DNA of 64,000 nucleotides from Stigmatella ashevillena (GTDB lineage: Bacteria; Myxococcota; Myxococcia; Myxococcales; Myxococcaceae), in the NCBI RefSeq assembly GCF_028368975.1, contig NZ_JAQNDM010000001.1, positions 62,001-126,000 of the forward strand, read 5' to 3'. The translations under genes were made by a program, and so were the position numbers. The notes under the pieces were generated by a model that saw nothing but the letters and a program-made list of their open reading frames with translations, was not told the origin of the DNA and did no database searches. This document shows, one piece after another, positions 17,801-28,400 of the stretch (position 1 is its first letter; each line of letters opens with the position of its first letter).

Positions 17801-19427
17801 CGGACTGCGTGCCTTGACCGGGGAAAAGGAACGCGACCGGGCGTGTGGACACGTCCTGGGTCTGCGTGAGGAGCCGCTGCGGATCGCGTGCGGCCAGGGC
17901 CTGCCGTGCCTCCTCGACGGTCCGGCAGACCAGCACCCGCCGGCACTCGAAGCGCTTCCGCCCCACCTGAAGGGTGTAGGCCAGATCCGCCAGGTTCACA
18001 TCCGGATGCATCTCCAGATGTGCCGCCAGGTTCGACGTAGCTTCCTCCAGCGCCCGCTTGCCCCGGGCGGACAGCACCAACAACTGAGAGGGCCGTCCAG
18101 GTGCGGATTCATCGAGGGCAGGCGCCTCTTCCAGCACGGCGTGGGCGTTGGTCCCTCCGATGCCGAACGAGCTGACCCCGGCACGCCGAGGCGCCTCACC
18201 CGCGCGCCACTCGCGGAGGGTCTGATTGACGTAGAAGGGCCCCCCGTCGAAGTCGATCTTCGGGTTCGGCCGGGTGAAGTGCAGGCTGGCGGGGATCTGC
18301 CGGTGTTGCAGCGCCAGTGCCGTCTTGATGAGGCCCGCGACCCCCGCCGCCGCATCCATGTGGCCGATGTTGGTCTTCACCGAGCCGATGGCGCACGTCT
18401 TCGGGGGCAACCCCTGGAACACCTGGTTGAGGGCGGCAATCTCGATGGGATCCCCGAGCGCCGTCCCCGTTCCGTGGGCCTCGATGTACTGGATCGTCCC
18501 GGGCTCCACGTTGGCCATGGCGATGGCCTCGGAGATGGCCGCCACCTGGCCATCGACGCTGGGGGCTGTGAACCCCACCTTCGAGGCCCCATCGTTGTTG
18601 ATGGCTGACTCAAGGATGACCGCGTGGATGAAGTCCCCGTCCTCCAGCGCATCCGCCAGGCGCTTGAGCACCACGATGCCCACGCCCGAACCACTGACGG
18701 TCCCCTCCGCCTTCTCATCGAACGCCCGGCAGTGCCCATCGGGCGAAGAGATCCCGTCCGGCGAGAACACGTAGCCTCTTCGTTGGGGAACGTTGATCCG
18801 GACCCCACCGGCCAGGGCCAGATCGGACTCGCCCGCGCGCAGGCTCTGGCAAGCGAGGTGGAGCGCCACGAGCGAGCTCGAACAGGCCGTGTGGACGTTG
18901 ATGGCCGGCCCCCGGAGATCCAGCAGGAACGCGGCCCGGGTGGCCATGCAGTCCTCATCGTTCCCAAGAAGGATCAACCCCTCCACGGAACGGAACAGCT
19001 CGGGCCGCTCCGCCAGGTTGTTCCGCAGGTACTCATTGGTTCCGGAGCCCGCGAAGATCGCCACGTTGCCCCGGTACTGAGGGGCGCCATAACCCGCCCG
19101 ATCCAGGGCCTCCCAGGCGCACTCGCTCAGGAGGCGGTGCTGAGGATCCATGACCTCCGCCTCCCTTGGGTTGAGACCAAAGAAGGAGGCGTCGAACAGC
19201 TCCACGCCCTCCAGGAGAAAGGCCGCGGGGACGTAATCAGAACGCGTCCAGGTGGAGCGATCCACCCCGGCCGCCTCCAGTTCCTCACCGCTCAGCACCG
19301 AGCGTGCTTCCACGCCCTGGCACAGGTTGCGCCAGAACGCATCGACGCTCAGGGCCCCCGGGAAGCGCCCGGCCATCCCGATGATGGCGATCCCACGGCC
19401 AGCATCCACTGCGGTTTCCTCACTCAT
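14826..19427 (-). CDS. type I polyketide synthase, one module KS-AT-KR-ACP
   Basis: 1533 aa from the ATG at 19427. That start overlaps the TGA stop of the upstream NRPS by 8 bp (ATGAGTGA) and has AAGGA about 9 nt upstream; the longer frame would add 18 unlikely residues. KS: active Cys in TACSSS near residue 179, then EAHGTGT and NIGHMDAA. AT: GHSLGEY near 625 and HAFH near 724, the malonyl-CoA signature. KR: GGLGRMG near 1159, with Lys (NSKIHG), Ser (LQSSLAS) and Tyr (CAYSAAN, near 1320) all present. ACP: GGHSL near 1471. There is no DH, ER or methyltransferase. It should extend the Leu-loaded chain by one malonate and reduce the beta-ketone to a hydroxyl, giving a statine-type unit, and pass the chain to C1 of the next NRPS. 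The KR lacks a clear LDD motif, so hydroxyl stereochemistry is not predicted. Confidence 0.95.
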   Translation of the reverse strand: MSEETAVDAGRGIAIIGMAGRFPGALSVDAFWRNLCQGVEARSVLSGEELEAAGVDRSTWTRSDYVPAAFLLEGVELFDASFFGLNPREAEVMDPQHRLLSECAWEALDRAGYGAPQYRGNVAIFAGSGTNEYLRNNLAERPELFRSVEGLILLGNDEDCMATRAAFLLDLRGPAINVHTACSSSLVALHLACQSLRAGESDLALAGGVRINVPQRRGYVFSPDGISSPDGHCRAFDEKAEGTVSGSGVGIVVLKRLADALEDGDFIHAVILESAINNDGASKVGFTAPSVDGQVAAISEAIAMANVEPGTIQYIEAHGTGTALGDPIEIAALNQVFQGLPPKTCAIGSVKTNIGHMDAAAGVAGLIKTALALQHRQIPASLHFTRPNPKIDFDGGPFYVNQTLREWRAGEAPRRAGVSSFGIGGTNAHAVLEEAPALDESAPGRPSQLLVLSARGKRALEEATSNLAAHLEMHPDVNLADLAYTLQVGRKRFECRRVLVCRTVEEARQALAARDPQRLLTQTQDVSTRPVAFLFPGQGTQSVDMGRGLYETEPVFRKHVDDCCEKLVAPLGFDLRECLYPSEARREEASKRLLQTSAAQPALFVIEYALARLWMSLGLKPEAMIGHSLGEYVAACLAGVFSLEDALQLVAYRGQLLQKLPSGAMLSIHLSEKEAQGLLAPGVSLAAVNAPSLCVLSGPMDAMEALEAELVLRKIGHRRLHTSHAFHSGMMDPILEAFAERMHRIKLSPPRIPYVSSLTGTWITAAAATSPRYWVDHLRQPVRFGDGVDTLLEEPHRVFVEVGPGHGLSTLLRSRAGAEAHRVAVSSLHRFPEAQEDRPFFLGAVGQLWLAGAEVNWPKLHADEHRRRIPLPAYPFQRERYWVEPQPKAEQERAKAGARQKRADLAEWFYVPDWKRRPLSAGAMRKVKPGSRWMVFLDPTGIGQRLVQKLEAGGAEVTCVARGAEFSRRSERRFELAPGQQAHYRMLGEELQRMGGLPEHVVHLWGVSPGQDGQAEETALRSQQELGFYSVLFLSQAFAEHLGEQSLQLDVVSHGTQDVTGEEVLSPGKAMVLGLCAVIPQEHPAMRCRSIDIELPEAGGEERLSAHLFQEVLSEVRDHGVAYRGHRRWVEFYEPVRLGDPGQDRGLLRERGVYLLTGGLGRMGLVLAEHLGAVIQARLVLVGRSFFPERADWEAWLQKHGEAEETSQKIRRLLALEQQGAEVLVARADISQPAEVEALLAKVQARFGGLNGVVHGAATTGTEVVLPIREADPSACENQFNSKIHGLRVLRDALRGRALDFVLLQSSLASILGGFGFCAYSAANRFLDALAALEGRRGSTRWISVNWDGWQFGGAGQERKLGAGQPGVLPMSASEGVAAFQRILSGDEASNWVVSAEALESRLAVWVQQKGSPRTALEKSLEVASAHKRPDLPTEYVAPRDELETEIAGIWAELLGVQQVGIHDSFFQLGGHSLLGMQLLSRIREQLNGDIPLRSLFETPTVAGLALLIVQQRASLVDGDALSLLLAEIEQAS

Positions 19428-22400
19428 CTTGAGCGTCCTTCTTGTGGGTGCGGAGCCGCCTGCGGGCCTGCCCCTGCGCATCCAACTCCTGGCGCCTCTT
19501 GACCCGCTGCTGACTGACAGCGGCCACCGAGGGGCCCGTCTCCCCCTGGGCCAAGTGCTGTGCGAACGATGCGATGGTCGGGTATTGGAAGAGCTTCGTC
19601 AGCTTCACGTCGAGGCTCAGGGCGCTGGACAGTTTCTTCTGCACTTCGAGGATCGTCAGCGAGTTCCCCCCCAGATCGAAGAAGCGGTCATTCGTGCCGA
19701 CCTTCGCCACATGGAGGACTTCCTGCCAGATGGCCGCCACGGCCTGTTCAAAGTCCGTCTGGGGAGCCACGGCGGCGTCCTCGGAGCCATAGCCCTCATC
19801 CGGGATGGGCAAGGCCCGTCGATCCAGCTTGCCGTTGGGCGTCACGGGCAACGCGTCCAGCAACACGATGGCCGAGGGCACCATGGGCTCTGGCAGCCGC
19901 TCCCGGAGGTAAGCGCGCAGCTCGGCCTTCGAAGGCCGAACCGCTCCGTGGGCAACGGCGTAGCCCACGAGTTGCTTGACCTCTGGGGTGATCTCCCGCA
20001 CCACCACCACCGCCTCGCGCACCGAGGGGTGCTGAGCCAGCACCGCTTCGATCTCCCCCAGCTCGATCCGGAAGCCGCGGATCTTCACCTGCTGGTCCAC
20101 CCGGCCCAGGAACTCCAGTTCTCCTCCCGAGGACCAACGCACGAGATCCCCCGTCCGGTACAACCGGCTCCCAGGCTTCGTGCTGAAGGGATGGGGGAGG
20201 AACTTCTCCGCCGTCAGCGCCGAGCGGTCCAGATAGCCCCGCGCCAGACTGTCTCCCCCGATGAACAGCTCACCGCTCACGCCTACCGGCACCGGGTTCA
20301 TGCCTTTGTCCAGCACGTACGCCTGTGCGTTCGAGATGGGCCGTCCGATGGGAGGCAGCGTTCCTGCCTCTCCCACCACGGGCGCCCAGGTCGCCACCAC
20401 CGTGTTCTCCGTCGGTCCATAGTGGTTCATCAACCGCGCCTTCTGCCCGGGCCGCAGCCGGCGGCGCAGCCGATCTCCGCCCGTCAGCAGCGCCCGGAGC
20501 ACCATCCCCTCCGGCCACTCCTCCGCCAACACCACCTCCGCCAGCGGCGTCGGCAGGAAGCTCAGCGTGATGCCTTCCGCGGCCAGCCATGCGAGCAGCT
20601 TGGCGGGCACCGCCCTCACCTCGTCGCTCGGAATGTGGAGGCTCGCGCCCGCCGTCAGGTACGGCCACAGCTCCCACACCGACGCGTCGAACGCAGGGCC
20701 CGAGACCTGAGTCGCCCGATCCTCGGGAGTCACTTCGTACTCCCGCTGGTGCCACGTCACCAGATTCGCCAAGCTCGCGTGGCTTACCTCCACGCCCTTC
20801 GGCTTGCCCGTCGAACCGGACGTGTAAATGACGTACGCCAGATTCTCTGCCTCAACCCCGCTGCCGGGATTCTTCCGCTCCTGTTTCGCCAGTTCCTCGC
20901 GGTCCTCGTCCAGGCACACCACCTTCACGCCCAGCCCCTCGAAGGCGCCCTTCAGACTGCCCTGCGTCACCACCACCTTCGCCCGGCTGTCTCCGGCCAT
21001 CGTCTTCAACCGCTCTGCCGGGTACGCTGGATCCAGCGGCACATACGCCCCTCCGGCCTTCATGATGCCCAGGGCCCCCGCCACCAGCTCCACCGACCGT
21101 TCCATGCAGAGCACCACCCGCTCCTCGGGCCCCACCCCGCTGTCCCGCAGCCAGTGCGCCAACTGATTCGCCCGGACGTTCAGCTCCCCGTAGCTCACCT
21201 GCCCATGCGGGGACTTCACCGCCAGGGCTCCCTCCGCACGCGCTGCCTGCACCTCGAACAGCCGGTGGATGCACGTCTGTCGCGGGTACTCCGCTCCCGT
21301 CTGGGCCCACTCCTCCAGGACCTGCCTCCGCTCTTCCTCGGAGAGCAATGAGATGCTGGAGATCGGCTGTTCCGGCCGGGCAGCCAGCGCTTCCAACAAC
21401 GTCTGGAAGTGCCTTGCCATCCGGGCAACGGTCTCGTGGTCGAACAGCGCGGTGTTGTACTCCCAGACACTGAGCAACCCCTGTCCGGACTCCCGCAGGC
21501 CCACCGTCAGATCGAACTTCGCCGTGATGAGATCCACGTCGAGAGGCTTCAAGGACAGGCCACCGAACTCCAGTGCGGGAGCCGGCTGGTTCTCGAGAAC
21601 AAACATCACCTGGAACAGCGGCGTGCGGCTCAGGTCCCGGTCGATCTGAAGCGCTTCCACGACCTGCTCAAAGGGCAGATCCTGGTGTGCATAGGCCCCG
21701 AGGCAGGCCTCCCGCACCTGGGCCAGCAGGGCTTGGAAGCTGAGCGAGCCCTGGACGTCCGCGCGGAGTGCCAGCGTGTTGACGAAGAGTCCAATGAGCC
21801 CCTCCACCTCCTGGCGATTGCGGCCCGCGATGGGCGAACCCACCACGATGTCCGTCTGCCCCGAGTACCGCGCGAGCAGCGCCTGGAACGCCGCCAGCAA
21901 CGTCATGAACAGCGTGGCCCCCTCGCGGTGGCTCAGGGCCCGAACCTCTTGAGAGAGGGACAGGGGCAGCTGCACGCTCAGCTGCGCACCGTGGAACGTC
22001 TGGATTTGTGGGCGAGGACGGTCCGTCGGCAACTCCAGTGCCTGGGGCGCCCCCGCAAGCGTCCTCTTCCAGTAGGAGCGTTGGGCATCCAGCACCTCGC
22101 CCTGCAACCACTGCCGCTGCCACACAGCAAAGTCGGCGTACTGGATGGCGAGCGCCGGGAGCGAGGGCACGCCACCGGCCACGAGGACCGGATACACCTG
22201 GCTCAGCTCACGCAGAAGCACGTTGATGGACCAGCCATCGGTGACGATGTGGTGCATCACCAGCAGCAGCACGTGGTCCTCTTTCGCCAGCCGCAGCACC
22301 GTTGCCCTCAGCAACGGCCCACGGCTCAGCTCGAAGGGACGCTGCGCCTCCTCTTGTGCTCGCCTCTGGGCCTCTGCCTCGCGCTGCGATGCGGCCAGTC

Positions 22401-25400
22401 CTTCCAGGCTCTCCACCGCCAGTGCCAAACGTGCCTCGGGAGAGATGACCTGCACCACGCGTCCGCCGGATGAGGCAAAGACCGTCCGCAGCGCCTCGTG
22501 CCGCCGGATGATCTCCTGCAGGCTGCGCTCCAAGGCCTCCAGATCCAGACGGCCCAGAAAACGCACGCCCACGGGCACGTTGTACGAATACCCGCCGGTC
22601 TGGAGCTGATCCAAGAACCACAGCCGGTATTGGGCGAAGGAGGTGGGCAGATCCCCCTCTCGGTGCACCCGAACCAAGGGCGGAGCCAGACGGCCCAGGC
22701 CCCCCGCGAGGGTTGATTCGATGATTCGGGCGAGCCCCGCAACCGTGGGCGCCCCGAACAAACTCCGAAAGGGCAGATCCACTTCGAACGTCTCCCGGAC
22801 CCGGGAGATCATCTGCATGGCCAGAAGCGAGTGCCCACCCAGTTCGAAGAAGTTTCCGTCGGCGCTCACCCGCTCCAGCCCCAGCACCTGCGCCCAGATC
22901 CCAGCCACCAGCTCTTCCAGAGCTCCCTTTGGGGGGACGAAGCCGTGAGCCACCTTGGAACCCAGGTCCGGCGCCGGCAGCGCCTTGCGGTCCACCTTCC
23001 CGTTCTGCGTGACCGGCATCGCCTCCAGGCACACCAACGCCGTCGGCACCATGTACTCCGGCAGCTTCTCCTTCAGGTACTCGCGCACGGGCCCGCTCTC
23101 ATCTCGGCCCTCTGCCGTTACCACGTACCCCACCAGCTGTTGGTTTCCCCCTGCTCCCTCCCTCACCACCACCACCGCCTCGGTGACCGCGGGGTGCTTG
23201 CTCAGCACCGTCTCGATCTCCCCCAACTCGATCCGGTACCCCCTCACCTTCACCTGCGTGTCCATTCGGCCCAGGTATTCCAGCTTCCCGTCCGCTCGCC
23301 TCTTCACCAAGTCCCCCGTACGGTACAGCCTCCCTCCTCCCCTCTGGCTGTACGGATCCGGCACGAATCGCTCTGCCGTCAGCTCCGGCCTCCCCAGGTA
23401 CCCTCTCCCCACCCCTTCCCCTCCGATGTACAGCTCCCCCACCACTCCCTTCGGCACCACCTCCATCCCTCCGTCCAACACGTACAACTGCGTGTTCGCT
23501 ATTGGATGGCCGATGGGCACCGCTCCCTCTTCCCCGTCTCCCTCCTCCACCTCGTACGTGCTGCACCCCACCACCGTCTCCGTCGGGCCGTACTCGTTTA
23601 TCAGCCTCGTCCCAGGTGCGTTCTTCCTCCAGTACCTCAGGCTCTCCCCCGTCAGCCCTTCTCCTCCGATGATGAACGCCCTCGTCCTGCCCTTCGCCTC
23701 CTCTTCCTTCAGCTGCTGCGACAACACCCTCAGGTGCGTCGGCGTCAGCTTCACCAGGCTGTAGTCCCCTCCCTTCCTCAGCGCCTCCCCCAGCCCTTCC
23801 ACTCCCTCTTCCTCTCCCACCATCTCCACTGGCTTCCCCTTCACCAGGGGCAACACCAGGCTCGTCACCGTCAGATCGAACGAGATCGACGAGTGCACCG
23901 GTGCTCCCTTCCCCTCCTCCACCCGGTACTCTCGCCCGCTCCACTCCAGGTAGTTGCACACTCCCTGGTGCTCCAGCATCGCCCCCTTCGGCTTGCCCGT
24001 GGACCCGGACGTGTAGATGACGTACGCCAGATTCCGGCTCGTCACTCCGCTGGCAGGGCACTGCTCTGCTTCCCTCTCAAGCTCCTCCGCCTGCCTGTCC
24101 AGGCTCACCACTTCCGCCTTCAGCTCTCCCAGCCTCTCCACCAACCACGACTGCGTCACCACCACCTTCGCCCCGGTGTCCTCCAGCATGTACCTCAGCC
24201 GCTCGACAGGGTACGCAGGGTCCAGCGGCACGTACGCTCCTCCTGCCTTCAGGATTCCCAGCAGCCCCACCACCGTCCCCACCGTTCGCTCCGTGCACAG
24301 TCCCACCGCCTGCTCGGGGCCCACTCCCTTCTTCACCAACATCTGCGCCAGCTGATTGGCTCGCCGATTCAGCTCCCCGTACGTCACCTGCTCTCTTCCA
24401 TCCCTCACCGCCAACGCTTCCGGCGTCCTCTTCGCCTGGTCCTCGAACAGCTCGTGGACGCACTTCTGCCTCTCGTACTCCGCTCCCGTCTGGTTCCAAC
24501 CCTCCACCAGCTCTCGGCGCTCTTCCTCACCCATCATCCCCAGCTCAGCGATCCGTTGGTCCGGATGGCTGACAATGCGCTCCAGCACGATCTTCCAATG
24601 GGCCAGGACCTGGTCCATGAGCACCGCGTCGAAGGCCTGGGGCTCGTATGCGAGCCTCAGCTCCAGCTTTCCTCGGGGGAACCCCAGCGTCGCCGTGAGC
24701 GGGTAGTTCGTCCGCTCGATCGATTGGAAGGTCTCCGCCTCCAAAACTCCGAGCCGTTCCTTCACGGAGGCATCCATCGGGTAGTCGAAGACAAAGAGGC
24801 TGTCGAACAGCGCCCTCTCCCTCGGCACTTCACTCCACTTCTGGATCTGCACCAGCGGGCAATGCTGGTGCTGGCGCTGCTCCAGTTGCTGCGCCTGCAT
24901 CCCCTGCAACCACTTCAGCAACGGGACTTCTCCCGGCAGACGGACCCGAATCGGCAGCGTGTTGATGAGCATGCCCACCATCGCATCGACCCCCGCCAGA
25001 TCCGGCGGGCGGCCCGCCACCGTGCTGCCGAAGACGACCTCCCGCTCTCCACTGTAGCGCCCCAGCACCAGCGCCCACGCTGCCTGCGCCACCGTGTTCA
25101 CCGTCAGCTTGTGCTTCCTCGCGAACCCCTGCACTGCCTCCGTTCCGCTCTCCGTGAACTGCACCTCTCGCTCTCTCTGCTGCGACGACTCCGACCCGGT
25201 GCGGCCGAGACTCCTCGCTCCCGGCAACGGCGTGGGCGCCGTGAACCCCTTGAGTTCCTGGCTCCAGTACCCCTGTGCCTCCTGACTGTCCTGCCTTTGC
25301 AGCCACGCGATGTACTCGCGAAACGCTGGACGGCGAGTCCCCTGAAGCGGGCGGCCTTGCACACAGGCCTCGTACAGCTCGAACAGGTCCTTCAGCAGCA

Positions 25401-28400
25401 GCGATGAACTCCACCCGTCCAGCAATACGTGGTGGAAACTCCAGATGATCCGGTAGTCACTCTCTCCCATCCGGATGACCGCCACACGCATCACTGGCGG
25501 GTGTGAAAGGTCGAAGCCTCGGGCGCGATCCTCCTGGAGGAAGGCCTCCATCCGCGCGGGTTGTTCCGCCGGCAGAACGCTCCGCCAGTCGAGCTCCTGC
25601 CAGGGCAACTCCACCCGGGGGTGAACCACCTGCAACGGCTCTGGCACTCCCTTCCAGAAGAACCCCGTCCGCAGGATGGGGTTGCGGTCCACCACCTCCT
25701 GCCAAGCGCGATGGAAGGCCTGCACGTTCAGCGCTCCTCCGAATCGCCAGACCGCCTGCTCGAAGTACATCCCCAGCTCGACCGACAGCAGCGCGTGGAA
25801 CAGCATTCCCTGCTGCAACGGCGACAGCGGATAGATGTCCTCCACTTGCGGATGCTTCTGCAGCACCCGCTCCAGCACCCCAGCGTCGAGCCGGGCCAGC
25901 GGGAAATCAGAGGCCACCAGACGCGCCGCGTCCGCGCTGCTCCGGTGGTCGATGAGCTGCCGCAGCGCCGCCACGAAGTCCTGGGCCAAAGCCTCGATGG
26001 TTGCCCGCTCGTGGAAGTTCTCGCTGTACGCCCACGTCAGCTCCAGCTGTCCACCGAACACCTGGCCATGCACCTCCAGCAGATCCGCTCGGAGGTTGTG
26101 CTCGTTCACCGTCGCTCCGGCCGACTCTTGCGTCAGCCGGAAGCGCGACGCCCCCTCGCTCATGCCATCGAACTGGCCCACATAGTTGAAGCCCACCTCT
26201 GCCCGAGGCAACGCCTTCAACCGTTCCCCCGTCCCCTCCTTGCGCAAGTACCTCAGCAACCCGTACCCAAGTCCACGCCGTGGCAGCCGCCTGAGCTCCT
26301 CGCGGATCGCCCTCAGCGCCTCTCCCGGTGTCCTTGCGCCCTGCAAATCCAACAGCACCGGGAAGATGCTCGTGAACCAACCCACCGTTCGGGAGACATC
26401 CACATCCTCGAACAGCTCTTCCCTTCCGTGCCCCTCCAAGTTGACCAAGAGCCGCGGCTGCCCGGTCCATGTCCCCACGCTCTGTGCCAGCGCCGTCAGC
26501 AGCACATCATTGATTTGCGCGCGGTATGCGCCGGGCACCTCCTGCAACAGCACCCGCGTCTCCTCTTTCTCCAGCGCCACCGTCAGCCGCCGCTCCGAGG
26601 CGACCGTGTTCGCTCCTGCCACACGATCCACCGGCAAGCCCTTCACCTCTTGCCGTTGCTCGGCCGCCCAATACGACAGCTCTCCTCTCACCTCTTCGCC
26701 CTGCGCGTACTGCTCCAACCGCTCCGACCACGTCTTGAAGGGCGTCGTCTTCGCCGGAAGCCTTACCGCCTCCCCCCGCCTTCTCTGCTCGTACGCCCGG
26801 TTCAGGTCCTCCAGCAGAATCCGCCACGACACCACATCCACGACCAAGTGGTGGAGCACCAGCAGCAGCCTCCACCTCTTCCCCTCGCCCCTCTCAAAGA
26901 GCGTCGCTCTCAGCAGCGGACCTTCTTGCAGGCGCAGTCCTTCCTGCATCTGCCTGGCCACCTGCGCTATCGCCTCTGGCTCTCCGGCTCCCGCTTGCGA
27001 CACATCCACCACGTCCAGCCGGATCCGCTTCTCCACGCCCTCATTCACCTGCCTCCACTCGCCGCCCTCCTTGTGGAAGCTCAGCCGCAGCGCATCGTGG
27101 TGCGCCACCAGCGCCTGGAGGGACTCCTCCACTTGCACTGCCCCCACGGGCGGCTCCACCTCCAGCATCAGCACCATGTTGAAGTGCTGCGGCTGTGGCA
27201 GGTCCTGATCAAAGAGCCACTTCTGGATGGGCGTGAGTGGCACGGGGCCCTGCACGAGCCCCTGTTCCTGCTCCTTGCTCGCGTCCACCACCACTTGGGC
27301 AAGCTCGGCAATCGTCTGGTGACGGAACAGCAGCTTCGACGTGACTTTCAGTCCCACCTGTTGGGCCTGAGCCACGATGTGGATGCTGATGATCGAGTCC
27401 CCACCCAGGTCGAAGAAGTTGTCGTGCACGCCGATGCGCGGCTGCTTGAGCACGCTGGCCCACACCTCCGCCAACCTCCGCTCTACGTCCGTCCTCGGTT
27501 CGGCGAAGTCGTGAACCACCTTGGAACCCAGGTCCGGCGCCGGCAGCGCCTTGCGGTCCACCTTCCCGTTCTGCGTGACCGGCATCGCCTCCAGGCACAC
27601 CAACGCCGTCGGCACCATGTACTCCGGCAGCTTCTCCTTCAGGTACTCGCGCACGGGCCCGCTCTCATCTCGGCCCTCTGCCGTTACCACGTACCCCACC
27701 AGCTGCGGGTTGCCGGGCACCTCCTCCCTCACCACCACCACCGCCTCGGTGACTGCGGGGTGCTTGCTCAGCACCGTCTCGATCTCCCCCAACTCGATCC
27801 GGTACCCCCTCACCTTCACCTGCGTGTCCATTCGGCCCAGGTATTCCAGCTTCCCGTCCGCTCGCCTCTTCACCAAGTCCCCCGTACGGTACAGCCTCCC
27901 TCCTCCCCTCTGGCTGTACGGATCCGGCACGAACCGCTCCGCCGTCAGCTCCGGCCTCCCCAGGTACCCTCTCCCCACCCCTTCCCCTCCGATGTACAGC
28001 TCCCCCACCACTCCCTTCGGCACCACCTCCATCCCTCCGTCCAACACGTACAACTGCGTGTTCGCTATTGGATGGCCGATGGGCACCGCTCCCTCCTCCC
28101 CGTCTCCCTCCTCCACCTCGTACGTGCTGCACCCCACCACCGTCTCCGTCGGGCCGTACTCGTTTATCAGCCTCGTCCCAGGTGCGTTCTTCCTCCAGTA
28201 CCTCAGGCTCTCCGCTGTCAGCCCTTCTCCTCCGATGATGAACGCCCTCGTCCTGCCCTTCGCCTCCTCTTCCTTCAACTGCTGCGACAACACCCTCAGG
28301 TGCGTCGGCGTCAGCTTCACCAGGCTGTAGTCCCCTCCCTTCCTCAGCGCCTCCCCCAGCCCTTCCACTCCCTCTTCCTCTCCCACCATCTCCACCGGCT